Shown here piece after piece: positions 17,463 through 26,294 of a stretch of 64,000 nt of DNA. This DNA is from JAAYUJ01 sp963698165 (lineage in GTDB: Bacteria > Desulfobacterota > Syntrophobacteria > Syntrophobacterales > Syntrophobacteraceae). Made by a program: the position numbers and the translations under genes. The stretch spans positions 1,054,001 to 1,118,000 of the forward strand of contig CAVOPT010000004.1 in assembly GCA_963698165.1 (NCBI GenBank), read 5' to 3'. A model generated the notes under the pieces. It made no database searches. It was given only the letters and a program-made list of their open reading frames with translations, and was not told the DNA's origin. The stretch's first letter is position 1, and the number at the start of each line of letters is the position of its first letter.

Positions 17463-17885
17463 TCATGAACCTCCGTCAGCAAGTTCCCCGGCGCGCCCTT
17501 CCCGGCGATTCTTTCGCATATACGCCTCTTTCACCCGGGCAACCAGAGTCTCCATCTCGATGGGGGCCCAGAGGTCATCGAAGGCCCCGAGCTTCATGGC
17601 TTCCATGGAGAGGGAGAGCTCCTCGGATACGTTCATGAGTATGACCTCGCAGGCAGGCCGGATCTCCTTGGCCTCCTTGAGCAGGGCCAGGGCCGTCGTC
17701 TTGAACCCGTGGAGTCCGAGGAGGACGACGTCCACATCCTTTCTTCGAAGGATTCCCAGGGCCTTCGCCTCCTCGCAGGCCTCGATCACCCGGCATCCCT
17801 CCTGGATCAGATGATTCACGATCTGCCGCCGGAACGCCTCATGGCTTTCGATGACCAGCACCTTGATATGCTTCGCTTCTCGCAA
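17463..17885 (-). CDS. Degenerate (pseudo-) receiver-domain protein
   Basis: 140 residues with the length and helix/strand pattern of a CheY-like receiver, but key residues are lost: the acidic pair reads VIESHE (only Glu13 kept), the phospho-acceptor position is Gly57 (DVVLLGLHG), the Thr/Ser position is Asn85 (VILMN) and the Lys-Pro is Ala-Pro (LWAPIE). It cannot be phosphorylated in the usual way and may act as a phosphorylation-independent binding module. The start appears to be TTG, since no ATG fits. Confidence 0.75.
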   Translation of the reverse strand: MREAKHIKVLVIESHEAFRRQIVNHLIQEGCRVIEACEEAKALGILRRKDVDVVLLGLHGFKTTALALLKEAKEIRPACEVILMNVSEELSLSMEAMKLGAFDDLWAPIEMETLVARVKEAYMRKNRREGRAGELADGGS

Positions 17886-18266
17886 GGTTCAACACCCAAA
17901 CGCTTTCGCCCCCGGGCAACGACACCGCTCTCCATAGATCCTCCCGGTCCACCGGGGAAAAAGGACCGGACCCCCAACTCCTCTCCGATCGAATCAATCT
18001 CTTGGGCAAGACCTGTGCCAGAGAACGGAAGATAGAGATATCAAGGAGTTGAATGAGGTCCGAAAAAGGCGGCGACCGATGGATGTTTCAATATAAAACA
18101 CTTCGAAACATCACGTGTGAATCAATATGAACCGTATTGAAATTTATGCGAAACGGGAGAGGGAAGCAAGGCATGGTGGGGGGCGGGCGCCTCCTGGTGA
18201 GGCGGGGCCGCCGGCCGCAAAGGTGTCTTTCAAATCAGGGGCGTGGCATGGAAATCTGAGGGAGGG

Positions 18267-18635
18267 TCAACGGTGGTTTGTGGATGTATCCCTCCGGGCG
18301 TTCTCCCAGAATATGGCTCCAGGCTTGAGTTCTCCCCTGCCGTACATTTCCAGGGCCCTGGCGGAGCGCCCGATGACGGAGTCCATGACATCGATCCGCT
18401 TCCAGCAGAGATAATCGTAATACTCCTCCTCGATGCCTCCACAGATGACCGCCTGAATGTCCTCGGTGATGATCATGTGGCAGAGCTTCTCCGCGGAGGC
18501 CTGGGGAAGCACCATGGTCTTCTCCTCCTCGACCTTCCCTTCCGGCCCCAATGTGGCGATGAGGACCTCCGTGGCCAGGTCGAAGCGCGGTGCGACGTAT
18601 TCACCATAAAGCGTGATGAGAACTCTCTTGTGCAT
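18267..18635 (-). CDS. NifX/NifB-type (dinitrogenase FeMo-cofactor biosynthesis) domain protein
   Basis: 122 residues from the ATG at 18635 (CAGGAAA just upstream; the frame extends to 18698). The sequence RVLITLYGEYVAPRFDLATEVLIATL matches the start of the NifX/NafY-like domain, as does VICGGIEEEYYDYL later. Stand-alone members are common in anaerobes outside nitrogen fixation and may bind metal clusters. No nif genes are nearby, so a role in nitrogenase cofactor assembly is not supported here. Confidence 0.75.
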   Translation of the reverse strand: MHKRVLITLYGEYVAPRFDLATEVLIATLGPEGKVEEEKTMVLPQASAEKLCHMIITEDIQAVICGGIEEEYYDYLCWKRIDVMDSVIGRSARALEMYGRGELKPGAIFWENARRDTSTNHR

Positions 18636-18690
18636 TTTCCTGAACCCAGGGGAAAATGGGTTTTTGCGGATGTGTGTGAGAGAGGCCTTC

Positions 18691-18743
18691 TGTAGCATTG
18701 CCCCTCGTGGGCGCTAGGAACGGGCACAAGGCCCTATGCTACA
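18691..18743. repeat. Palindromic repeat, copy 2 (TGTAGCATAG type)
   Basis: It is the reverse complement of the 10190-10242 element with a few changes: TGTAGCATTG at the left, CTATGCTACA at the right, and the shared GGGCACAAGG arm. It is upstream of the NifX-type gene. The rest of 18636-19052 shows no supportable gene. Confidence 0.65.
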
Positions 18744-19052
18744 GGGCGACAGACTCTGAAACATGATGATTCTGTGTGTTCTCACGCAAATCCACGATGA
18801 GCAAAAAAAAACGAAGGCGCCTGGTCCCAAGGGTCCAGAGCCAATGCTTTGGTACACCTCCACGCAATAGAGTCTCCGAAAACCCTCACGCCATTCCCGC
18901 ATGCTCTTGGCGGGAATCCAGCAGAAAGCCAGGATGCCCTCCTTCGCGGGCATGACGTGTGGAGACGGCCGAACATCAGCTAGCCATTCATGTGCCACTG
19001 CACTGATTCATAAAGAGGCCGCCCAAGCCGGCAAGATCACTTTGAAAGAGCA

Positions 19053-20465
19053 TCAGGTCGTGTTCAGCCCGTGGTGATTCATCTTGCGCCAGAGGGTGCT
19101 CCTCCCCCAACCCAGGATCTCGGCGGCTTTGGATCTTCGCCCGGAAGTCCGCACGAGCGCTTCGACGATCATCCTGCGCTCCATGTCGTTCCAGTCCAGG
19201 CTTGCCTGGGGCGCATCCATCACAGCCGGGGAACCCGGCGGGACATTCTCCCTTGGGGTCTCCAGCCGCACCTCCAGGGTGCTCGCTTCGGTGAGGTAGG
19301 CCGGCAGGTGTCCGGGAGCGATGAGTTCTTCCTGGCAAACGTTCAACGCGTACTCAGCGATGTTCTTGAGCTCCCTCACATTCCCCGGGTAGACGTAATT
19401 CAGCAAAATCCGGAGCGCCTTGGGGGAGAATCCTTTAACGGGCTTCTTGATCCCCTTGGTGAGGGCATTGAGGAAGTGGTCCAGCAGGAGTCGCACGTCA
19501 TCCTGCCTTTGCCTCAGGGGGGGCATGTGGAGCCGCACCACATTGAGTCGGAAGAGCAGATCCTGGCGGAAACGTCCTTCCTGAACCATCGTTTCCAGGT
19601 TTCGGTGAGTGGCCGCGATGACTCGCACGTTGGCCTGAAACCCCCGCGTGCTCCCCAGCGGATAGATGACCCTGTCATCCAGAAAGGTCAGAAGCTTCAC
19701 CTGGAGCGGCAGGGGAAGGTCTCCAATTTCCGTGAGATACAGACTCCCGTTGTGGGCGAGTTGAAATCTCCCCGGCTTGTTTTCGATGGCTCCTGTGAAC
19801 GCTCCCTTCTGGTGTCCGAACAACTCCGACTCCATGAGCGTCTCGGGAAGAGCCCCGCAGTTGACCTTGATGAAGGGGCCCTTGGCACGCTGCGATGCCT
19901 GGTGGATGGCCTCGGCGAGCAGGTCCTTACCCGTGCCCGTTTCTCCGGTGATGAGCACCGATGAGTCGGACTGGGCGATCATGGGCAGAATCTGGAAGAT
20001 CCGCTCCATCTCCGGACTGCGGCCGATCAATTTCCCGAAGCCGTAGGCGGAGCCGATGGTCCCGTGGAGTGCCCGCATGAACCGGACGTCTTCCACCGAT
20101 TCGAGGTAGCCCTTGATCTTCCCCGTGCCGGTCCTGATGGGAGCATAGCTCAGTCGAACGGGAATCCTCTGGTGGTCGCGATTGACGATGTCTCCCTCGC
20201 AGCAGACGGTCTCCACCAGGTGCGCCCTTCCGGACAGGGGACACTTGAACGGGCACAGGCTGCTCCTCAGGACATACCCGCAGGGAATCCCCTTCACATC
20301 CGATTCCCGAAAACCCGTAAGGGCCTCGAGGGCCCGGTTCATGAGGACGATTCCCCGGTTGACGTTGAGGACGGCGATGCCCACGGGGAGAGGATCCAGC
20401 AGGGTGTGGAGATCGATGTGAGAATCGAAGAGCCCCGCGATGTGTGGGATCAATGACTGCTTCAT
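19053..20465 (-). CDS. PAS/sigma-54 transcriptional regulator with altered Walker B
   Basis: 470 residues from the ATG at 20465 (GGGAAG upstream). There is no receiver: an N-terminal PAS domain (~15-135) with a cysteine cluster (CGYVLRSSLCPFKCPLSG) that might bind a metal or sense redox, then AAA+ with Walker A GETGTGKD and intact GAFTGA. Walker B reads GSLYLTEIGDL, with Thr where the catalytic Mg-binding Asp normally stands (FLDE). A Fis-type helix-turn-helix follows (KAAEILGWGRSTLWRKM). The Walker B change may reduce ATP hydrolysis; otherwise the protein looks complete. Confidence 0.9.
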   Translation of the reverse strand: MKQSLIPHIAGLFDSHIDLHTLLDPLPVGIAVLNVNRGIVLMNRALEALTGFRESDVKGIPCGYVLRSSLCPFKCPLSGRAHLVETVCCEGDIVNRDHQRIPVRLSYAPIRTGTGKIKGYLESVEDVRFMRALHGTIGSAYGFGKLIGRSPEMERIFQILPMIAQSDSSVLITGETGTGKDLLAEAIHQASQRAKGPFIKVNCGALPETLMESELFGHQKGAFTGAIENKPGRFQLAHNGSLYLTEIGDLPLPLQVKLLTFLDDRVIYPLGSTRGFQANVRVIAATHRNLETMVQEGRFRQDLLFRLNVVRLHMPPLRQRQDDVRLLLDHFLNALTKGIKKPVKGFSPKALRILLNYVYPGNVRELKNIAEYALNVCQEELIAPGHLPAYLTEASTLEVRLETPRENVPPGSPAVMDAPQASLDWNDMERRMIVEALVRTSGRRSKAAEILGWGRSTLWRKMNHHGLNTT

Positions 20466-20689
20466 GGCTTCCCGATGGCGGCGGCACAAGCCCCGCCCGG
20501 TGGCGCCGCCGTGGAAGGCGCCACCTCCACGTGAATGCTGCTACGAGGCTTTGCGGTTCCCTCGCGCCCCCGATTGGGGGAGAGGGCTGGGGTACGGGCT
20601 ATCACAGCCGATGCACCCTCACCCTAACCCTGAGGGAGAGGGGACGATGGCAGACCCGCATGGGATCTGGAAGTTTCGTTGTGGTATAG

Positions 20690-20807
20690 GACACTTCAGG
20701 CACTTTCAACTTTAGACACTTCAGGCACTTTGCGCCTCAGGCACTTTAGGCACTTTAGCCACTTTCAACTTTAGACACTTTAGGCACTTCCCACTCTAGG
20801 CACTTCC
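20690..20807. repeat. Degenerate tandem repeat (AGGCACTT words)
   Basis: At least six AGGCACTT words and three TAGACACTT variants occur in ~118 bases, and a 20-base CACTTTCAACTTTAGACACT unit is repeated about 62 bases apart. The stop codon of the minus-strand receiver gene (20796) lies inside the array. Such arrays grow by slippage and may change the 3' end of that gene or its transcript. Confidence 0.7.
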
Positions 20808-21224
20808 GCCCGCCTTCGCCTCCTCGGCCTTGCGCAGCCTTTCTTCCCGTGCCTTTTTCCGCTCCGTGGCAGCCTCGATTTTGTCCATCAACTCGTCCAC
20901 GGGACACGGTTTCAGGAGGTATTCATAGCCGCCGAGCCTCATGATCTCGACGGCGACATCCACGGAGGCGTGGCCCGTGAGCATGATCACTTCCACCGTG
21001 CGGTGGGTTTTCTTGAGCTCCGCCAGGGCCTCTATCCCGTTCATCTCCGGCATCTTGACATCCAGGAGAACGACATCGTAAGGATTGATGTCCAGTTCAT
21101 TCAGGGCTTCCTTTCCGCTTCCCACGGCCTTGGCATCGACCCCTTTAACCACGAGCAGCTTGCACAGCGTGGTCCTGAATCTCTCTTCATCATCAACGAT
21201 CAGCACCCTGGGTGACCCGGTCAT
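20796..21224 (-). CDS. Single-domain response regulator
   Basis: 142 residues: receiver with VLIVDDEERF, phospho-acceptor Asp55 (VVLLDVKMPEMNG), Thr in MLTGHA and Lys in YLLKPC, then a charged tail ending AEEAKAGGSA. The start ATG overlaps the stop of the upstream kinase gene (ATGA), so it is co-translated with that kinase and is its likely partner. AAAGGAG lies upstream. The stop codon is embedded in a tandem-repeat array. Confidence 0.9.
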   Translation of the reverse strand: MTGSPRVLIVDDEERFRTTLCKLLVVKGVDAKAVGSGKEALNELDINPYDVVLLDVKMPEMNGIEALAELKKTHRTVEVIMLTGHASVDVAVEIMRLGGYEYLLKPCPVDELMDKIEAATERKKAREERLRKAEEAKAGGSA

Positions 21225-22255
21225 TCCAGACGTTCTCCTTTCTTCGCTTTGATGGGAAGACGAACCTTGAAGACACTGCCTTTCCGCACTTCGCTTTCTA
21301 CGTGGATCTCCCCTCCGAGTCGCGTCACAATCCCGTGGCAGATGGAAAGGCCCAGCCCCGTGCCCTGTCCCTGGGGCTTGGTGGTGAAAAAGGGATCGAA
21401 TATCTTGCCGAGGTCCTCCGGCTGGATACCGCAGCCCGTATCCCTCACCAGAACCTCAACGGCGTCTTCGCCAGAATTCCTTGTCTCCACCGTGATGGTG
21501 CCATTCTCCCCGATTGCGAAAGCGGCATTGGTGAGCAGGTTCAAAACCACTTGACGCAGGAGAGGCCCGTCGGTGTGAACGAGGGGCAGGTCCGCCTGGT
21601 ATTCCCTGACTATTTTGATGTGCTTCAGTATTGCTTCCCGGTCCACGAGCCTCGCCATGTCCTCGATGAGCCTGTTCATGTCCGTGCTCTGAACCAACGG
21701 TTCGCTCTTCCGGGCGAAATCCAGAAGTTTGTGCGTGATCTCCTTGCACCGGTCAACCTGCCGCGCAATCTCCCGGAATGAGTCCGCAAGTTCGCTCGGA
21801 TTCGAAGGCTGGCCGGCCCCCTCATCGCCCAGGAGATGCTTCACCCACTCGATCTCCTGGCCGATGATGGCGAGGGGGTTGTTGATTTCGTGGGCAATGC
21901 CGGAGGAAAGCTCACCGACGGAGGCCAGCTTCTGGGACTGGATGAGTTGTTGGTCCAGTTTTTTCTTCTGGGCGGCGGTCTTTTCAACCTCCGCCAGCAG
22001 ACCGCGGGCTGAGAGGAGAGAGCCTGCGGCAATGAGAAGCGCGAGGCACGCAAAGAGGGTCCCATCGAATGCAAAAAGGAGCAGCGAAAGCAACAGGAGC
22101 GAAGCTGCAGGCACATAGTGATAGGCTCTCCGGCCGTGCAAGGTCTCTAAAATCCGCATGGGCAAATGTGACGGTTGTATTCTCGAGTTCAGGATTTCCC
22201 GCGCCTTGCCTTCAAGGGTGGGATTCCCAACAGGGGGTATGCCTCCGGAGGACAT
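21221..22255 (-). CDS. Sensor histidine kinase with short membrane anchor
   Basis: About 344 residues from the ATG at 22255; frames starting at 22327 or 22159 are also possible and no start has a strong ribosome site. Two close membrane helices (~45-85, VPAASLLLLSLLLFAF and LFACLALLIAAGSLL) leave almost no periplasmic domain. Then comes HisKA with GIAHEINNPLAII and HATPase with NLLTNAAFAI, DTGCGI and GQGTGLGLS. The sensing input is therefore probably membrane-internal or cytoplasmic. It sits between two receiver genes in the order receiver, kinase, receiver. Confidence 0.87.
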   Translation of the reverse strand: MSSGGIPPVGNPTLEGKAREILNSRIQPSHLPMRILETLHGRRAYHYVPAASLLLLSLLLFAFDGTLFACLALLIAAGSLLSARGLLAEVEKTAAQKKKLDQQLIQSQKLASVGELSSGIAHEINNPLAIIGQEIEWVKHLLGDEGAGQPSNPSELADSFREIARQVDRCKEITHKLLDFARKSEPLVQSTDMNRLIEDMARLVDREAILKHIKIVREYQADLPLVHTDGPLLRQVVLNLLTNAAFAIGENGTITVETRNSGEDAVEVLVRDTGCGIQPEDLGKIFDPFFTTKPQGQGTGLGLSICHGIVTRLGGEIHVESEVRKGSVFKVRLPIKAKKGERLE

Positions 22256-22274
22256 GGAATTATCCGCGAAAAGG

Positions 22275-22682
22275 TCAAATGATCTTCGACTGCCGCATTC
22301 TTTCTTCGTGCAGCTGCTTCCTCTCATGAGCCTGGCGGATTTTTTCGAGCAATTCGTCGATGTCCGCGGGTTTCATGACGAAATCGAACGCTCCCAGTTG
22401 CATTCCCTGCATTCCCGCTTCCACGGAAGCATGTCCCGTGAGCATGATCACTTCCATGAGGGGCCTTCGCTTCTTCATTTCCTTGAGTGTTTCGATGCCG
22501 TCCATGCCGGGCATTCTCACGTCCAATATGACGACGTCAAAGGGTTGCCGCTCGAGCAAATCCAAGGCGTCTTTACCGCTGCTGACCCCCATCGCATCGA
22601 TCTTGCGCCTCTTCAGGCGCTTGAGAATGGTCTCCAGGAAATCGAGCTCATCGTCCACAATCAAGACTCTGAAGTCCTCCAT
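22275..22682 (-). CDS. Single-domain response regulator
   Basis: 135 residues: VLIVDDELDF, phospho-acceptor Asp54 (VVILDVRMPGMDG), Thr in MLTGHA and Lys in FVMKP, then a short charged tail (ERKQLHEERMRQSKII). GAGGT precedes the ATG. It lies between the Cache kinase (ending 22849) and the short kinase gene downstream, and could receive phosphate from either. Confidence 0.9.
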   Translation of the reverse strand: MEDFRVLIVDDELDFLETILKRLKRRKIDAMGVSSGKDALDLLERQPFDVVILDVRMPGMDGIETLKEMKKRRPLMEVIMLTGHASVEAGMQGMQLGAFDFVMKPADIDELLEKIRQAHERKQLHEERMRQSKII

Positions 22683-22848
22683 ACGGATACCTCATGCGCG
22701 GGACCGTCCGTCCCGTTCAACAGGTGTTTGCCTTAAAAAACTCACGCAGACCGCCGGACACCCTCGTGTCCATTCCGAAGCCGGCCCAATTCCCTCCTCC
22801 GTTTTCTCCAACGGAGCAAGAGAAACCAAACGGGTTCACGGATGCAGC

Positions 22849-24537
22849 CTACGCTGAATCCGCGACCTGCGCCTGGTCGGAAGCAAGGATGGGCAGAAAG
22901 ATCGTGAACGTGGTCCCCTTCCCTTCCTGGCTGGCCACCATCATCCGCCCGCCCAGCTTTTGGACGATGCTGTAGCTTATCGAAAGGCCCAGCCCCGTCC
23001 CCTTTCCCACCTCCTTGGTGGTGAAGAAGGGATCGAAGACTCTGCCGAGCAGCTCATTGGGAATCCCCGGGCCATTGTCGGTGATGCCGATGGCGATCTC
23101 CTTCTCCTTGGCCCTGTAGTTCGTGCAGACACTGATTTCACCATCCTTGGCGATGGCGTCGATGGCGTTGTTGAGGATGTTGAGAAAGACCTGCTGCAGC
23201 TGGGCCGAGTCACTCGTGGTCTTTGGCAATTCGCTGAAGTAGTTGGTCCTGATGGTGATGTTCCGGTAGTGAGCCTCGTTGCGAAGGAAGTCGATGGTCT
23301 CGTCCAGGACCTTGTTGATGTCCACGTTCTCCTGCATGGGTTCCATGCGGCGGGCAAACCCGAGGAGCCGATGCGTGACCTTCTTGGCACGGTCCACATG
23401 GAAGTCGATCTTCTTGATGGAATCGTCGAATTCGAGAAAGTTCTCGCTCTTGGATATGTCTTCCTCCTCGAGGAGGTCCCTGATCCATCCCACCTTCTCC
23501 TTGATGACGGCGAGGGGGTTGTTGACCTCGTGGGCGATCCCCGCCGCGAGCTTGCCCAGGGCAGCCATTTTCGTGGATTGCATGAGGGAGGAATCGAGAA
23601 TCGCCTTCTCCCTGTCAGTCTTGATCAGTTGACCGATCATCAGGCGGGTGAGGAAGATGATTCCTCCGATGATCACGAGGATGCCTCCCACCACCAGGCT
23701 CAGGACCAGAAACCGGGCGTGGAGGAGTGGAATGAGCTCCTCGCTGGGGTCCTCCTTGACAACCAGGAGCCAATCCTTGTTCTTCAGCCAGGTGATTCCC
23801 AGGAGGGCATCTTCTCCGTTGACCTTCATTTCCTCGACGCGCGTCCCGGAAAACCTTGCGAAATCGAGATAGTCCACCTTGCTCAGGAGCTCACCCGAGA
23901 ACCGGGGGCTCGTCTGAAGGATCTTGTCCTTGTTCACGACGAAGGCGTCGCCCCTTTTACCCACCTGTGCCGCTTTCACCAGGTTGTCGAAGATGTCCGT
24001 ATCGATGGTGGCCCGCAGGATCCAGTTGTGGTCCCCCTCCCGGCGAAGCACAGCAATGATGAAGTGGGGGAATTTTCGGAACCCGGTAAAAACGTCGCTG
24101 ATGTAAATGCCCCTGAGCATGACCTCATGGAACCAGGTCTCGTTCTTGTAGTTGAGATTCTTCAGCTGATAAGGACCCATGTAGGCCACATGGTCGCCGT
24201 TGCGGTCAATGACGCCGAGGTCGACGAAAGACTTGGCCCGCATCTGGATGAGGGTGAACACCCTGTTGAGATACTCCTCGTCGGTCAACTGAGCGAGGGA
24301 ATGGGTGTAGGCCAGGCTGTGCAACTGGGAGAGGCGCTCGTCGAGAAAGAGATCGACGGCGTTTCTTCTATTTTCCGCAAGGGTTTGCAGGCTCTCGACG
24401 ATCTTTGCCGTGAAGGAAAACCTGAACTGATAGTACATGCTGAATCCCAGGGCAAAGAGCGGCACGAGGGAAAAGCAGAGCGTCGTCACGACGATTTTCC
24501 AGTAGAGCTTTCTGTATCCCTTGTCTTCCATGGGCAT
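22849..24537 (-). CDS. Cache-domain sensor histidine kinase
   Basis: About 562 residues; the ATG at 24531 is equally possible. Helix one (~12-35), double-Cache-type sensor (~40-290, with YISDVFTGFRKFPHFIIAV), helix two (~290-315), HisKA with GIAHEVNNPLAVI, and HATPase with NILNNAIDAI, DNGPGIP and GKGTGLGLS. The sensor is clearly related to that of the kinase ending at 11095, suggesting a duplicated module with an adjacent tailed receiver. The ligand is unknown. Confidence 0.9.
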   Translation of the reverse strand: MPMEDKGYRKLYWKIVVTTLCFSLVPLFALGFSMYYQFRFSFTAKIVESLQTLAENRRNAVDLFLDERLSQLHSLAYTHSLAQLTDEEYLNRVFTLIQMRAKSFVDLGVIDRNGDHVAYMGPYQLKNLNYKNETWFHEVMLRGIYISDVFTGFRKFPHFIIAVLRREGDHNWILRATIDTDIFDNLVKAAQVGKRGDAFVVNKDKILQTSPRFSGELLSKVDYLDFARFSGTRVEEMKVNGEDALLGITWLKNKDWLLVVKEDPSEELIPLLHARFLVLSLVVGGILVIIGGIIFLTRLMIGQLIKTDREKAILDSSLMQSTKMAALGKLAAGIAHEVNNPLAVIKEKVGWIRDLLEEEDISKSENFLEFDDSIKKIDFHVDRAKKVTHRLLGFARRMEPMQENVDINKVLDETIDFLRNEAHYRNITIRTNYFSELPKTTSDSAQLQQVFLNILNNAIDAIAKDGEISVCTNYRAKEKEIAIGITDNGPGIPNELLGRVFDPFFTTKEVGKGTGLGLSISYSIVQKLGGRMMVASQEGKGTTFTIFLPILASDQAQVADSA

Positions 24538-24741
24538 CACCCCGGGGCCCTGTCACATTGCTCACGGTTCCAGAGTGGAACCAGGGGCCATTGAATGGTG
24601 ATCAGCTCATCTCCACCATCCCCAAAAAACGATGGCGACCGCGCATCCTGCGGAAACACATGATAATTGACTCGACGGCAAATGCCAACGGACAAGTTCC
24701 CATGCAAACGCCTCGACTCCGAACCACCCCCCGGGGCATGT

Positions 24742-26163
24742 TCACTGGCGTATTTCCATGAACGGGTAAATTCCCTTCAATGGGCCTTCGGGATGGGGCT
24801 GCATGATGTTGAAGGAGATGTTCTGAGTCCTCTGAGCGTGACCACGTTTGCCTCCCTCCTCGAAATACGCCCCGTTCTCCTCGAGGATGTGCTCGATCCT
24901 GTGCTGAAAGGCCTTGACGAATTCCGCTCCACTTCCTTCAAACCGCATGGCCCCGAGCTCGACTTTACCCGTGGCTCCGGCGAGCTTCTCCAGGGAAATG
25001 CTGTGTTCCGCCAGGTCCCGCCCGCTGCGGATGTATCCCCAGACAAGGCGGCGTGGCGGAATCTCCACCGGCTCCTCGAGGTCGATGATGGTGTGGGGCA
25101 TGACAATGCATTCGTCGCCGACGGTGAGCTTGCACCTCGGACTCCCCTTGAGGAAGGAATTGAAACCCACGAAAATCTTTCTGCCCATGTGGGCGTGGAC
25201 GATCTTGCCTCCGTGGGCCGTCACGTTCAGGCCGTCGAGGCGCGAATGGATGATGTAGCAGTTCTCCTGCACATTGGCCCCCTTGCCGAGAATTGACTCC
25301 TCGAGGTAGGCCCGCTGAGCGACCAGCACATTATCGCCGATATCCGTCTTTCCCTTGACCACCGCATAGCGGCTCAAGGATGATCCCGAAGGCACGGGGA
25401 TGGAGGATCGAAGCCTGACAGCCTCGAAAGCTTTGTCAAAATCCTGCTTTCTGCTCTCGACAAAATCGATCAACTCTCCTTCAGGCCGCTTGCCGGGGAT
25501 TGGATGAACGTAGCGCTGCAAGACGTCGGAGGGAAACTGGTAGGTGAATTCGAACCGGTCTGCCGCCCGAACCCACACCCTGCCAGCCTCCACATGGCAA
25601 TGAGCCAGCTCCCCGGTTTGCACATAGGCGTAAGCCCCCAACACGCAGTTGCGCAGGGTGGTCAAGTCCACCGTGGCGCACGGCCCGATGAAGCATCCCT
25701 CGACGGATGACCCGTGGATGTTGGCGTAGTGCATGGAAACGGTGTTCCTGATGCTGAATTCCTCGGGGCTTTCTGGGTCGTGGGAGTTGCTGTGAACGAG
25801 GTTCTTGATGAGCCAGCTGTCCTTGATGCGGATCGTTTCGTCTTCGTGGAGAGGTATTTTGATGCCTCGGCAAACCATGTTGTCGGTCTTTGTCTTGAGC
25901 TCGTCACCGCGGATGTCCGTTTTGTAGAGGACCGAATGATCCACGGAGCACCTGCCGAGCAAGTAGCTCCCGGCCAGGGCCGAATGGTTCAGCTGAAAGT
26001 GAACGGGATGATGGTAACTGAGCCCATAGAAGGCGTGGAACTTGGCAAACTGTCCGGCGGGAATCACTCCCAACACGTGCGAGCCCACGTTGAACGCCGG
26101 GTCTCGCAAGTTCACGTTGACACGATCGACGATGCGGTTGGTGAGTCGCTCAAACTCCTTCAT
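24742..26163 (-). CDS. Left-handed beta-helix (hexapeptide-repeat) protein
   Basis: 473 residues. Two regions show hexapeptide-like turns: ~135-200 (IHGSSVEGCFIGPCATVDLTTL, CVLGAYAYVQTG) and ~265-370 (VVKGKTDIGDNVLVAQRAYL, SILGKGANVQENCYIIH, VGFNSFLKG). This resembles the LbH fold of acyl- and nucleotide-sugar transferases, but the protein is longer and I see no nucleotidyltransferase domain. The active function is unknown. RBS GAGGGGAG is present. It follows the radical SAM gene by ~130 bases. Confidence 0.7.
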   Translation of the reverse strand: MKEFERLTNRIVDRVNVNLRDPAFNVGSHVLGVIPAGQFAKFHAFYGLSYHHPVHFQLNHSALAGSYLLGRCSVDHSVLYKTDIRGDELKTKTDNMVCRGIKIPLHEDETIRIKDSWLIKNLVHSNSHDPESPEEFSIRNTVSMHYANIHGSSVEGCFIGPCATVDLTTLRNCVLGAYAYVQTGELAHCHVEAGRVWVRAADRFEFTYQFPSDVLQRYVHPIPGKRPEGELIDFVESRKQDFDKAFEAVRLRSSIPVPSGSSLSRYAVVKGKTDIGDNVLVAQRAYLEESILGKGANVQENCYIIHSRLDGLNVTAHGGKIVHAHMGRKIFVGFNSFLKGSPRCKLTVGDECIVMPHTIIDLEEPVEIPPRRLVWGYIRSGRDLAEHSISLEKLAGATGKVELGAMRFEGSGAEFVKAFQHRIEHILEENGAYFEEGGKRGHAQRTQNISFNIMQPHPEGPLKGIYPFMEIRQ

Positions 26164-26294
26164 GGATCTCCCCTCTCGGTGTGGATGTTCCTGTCAGGCT
26201 GTCCAACGACTTGAGATCGATGATGTGGATGGAAGACGCACAAGATAGCGTCACGGCTCGCACTTGACCAGGAAAAAACGGGCCGTCCCCTCTT

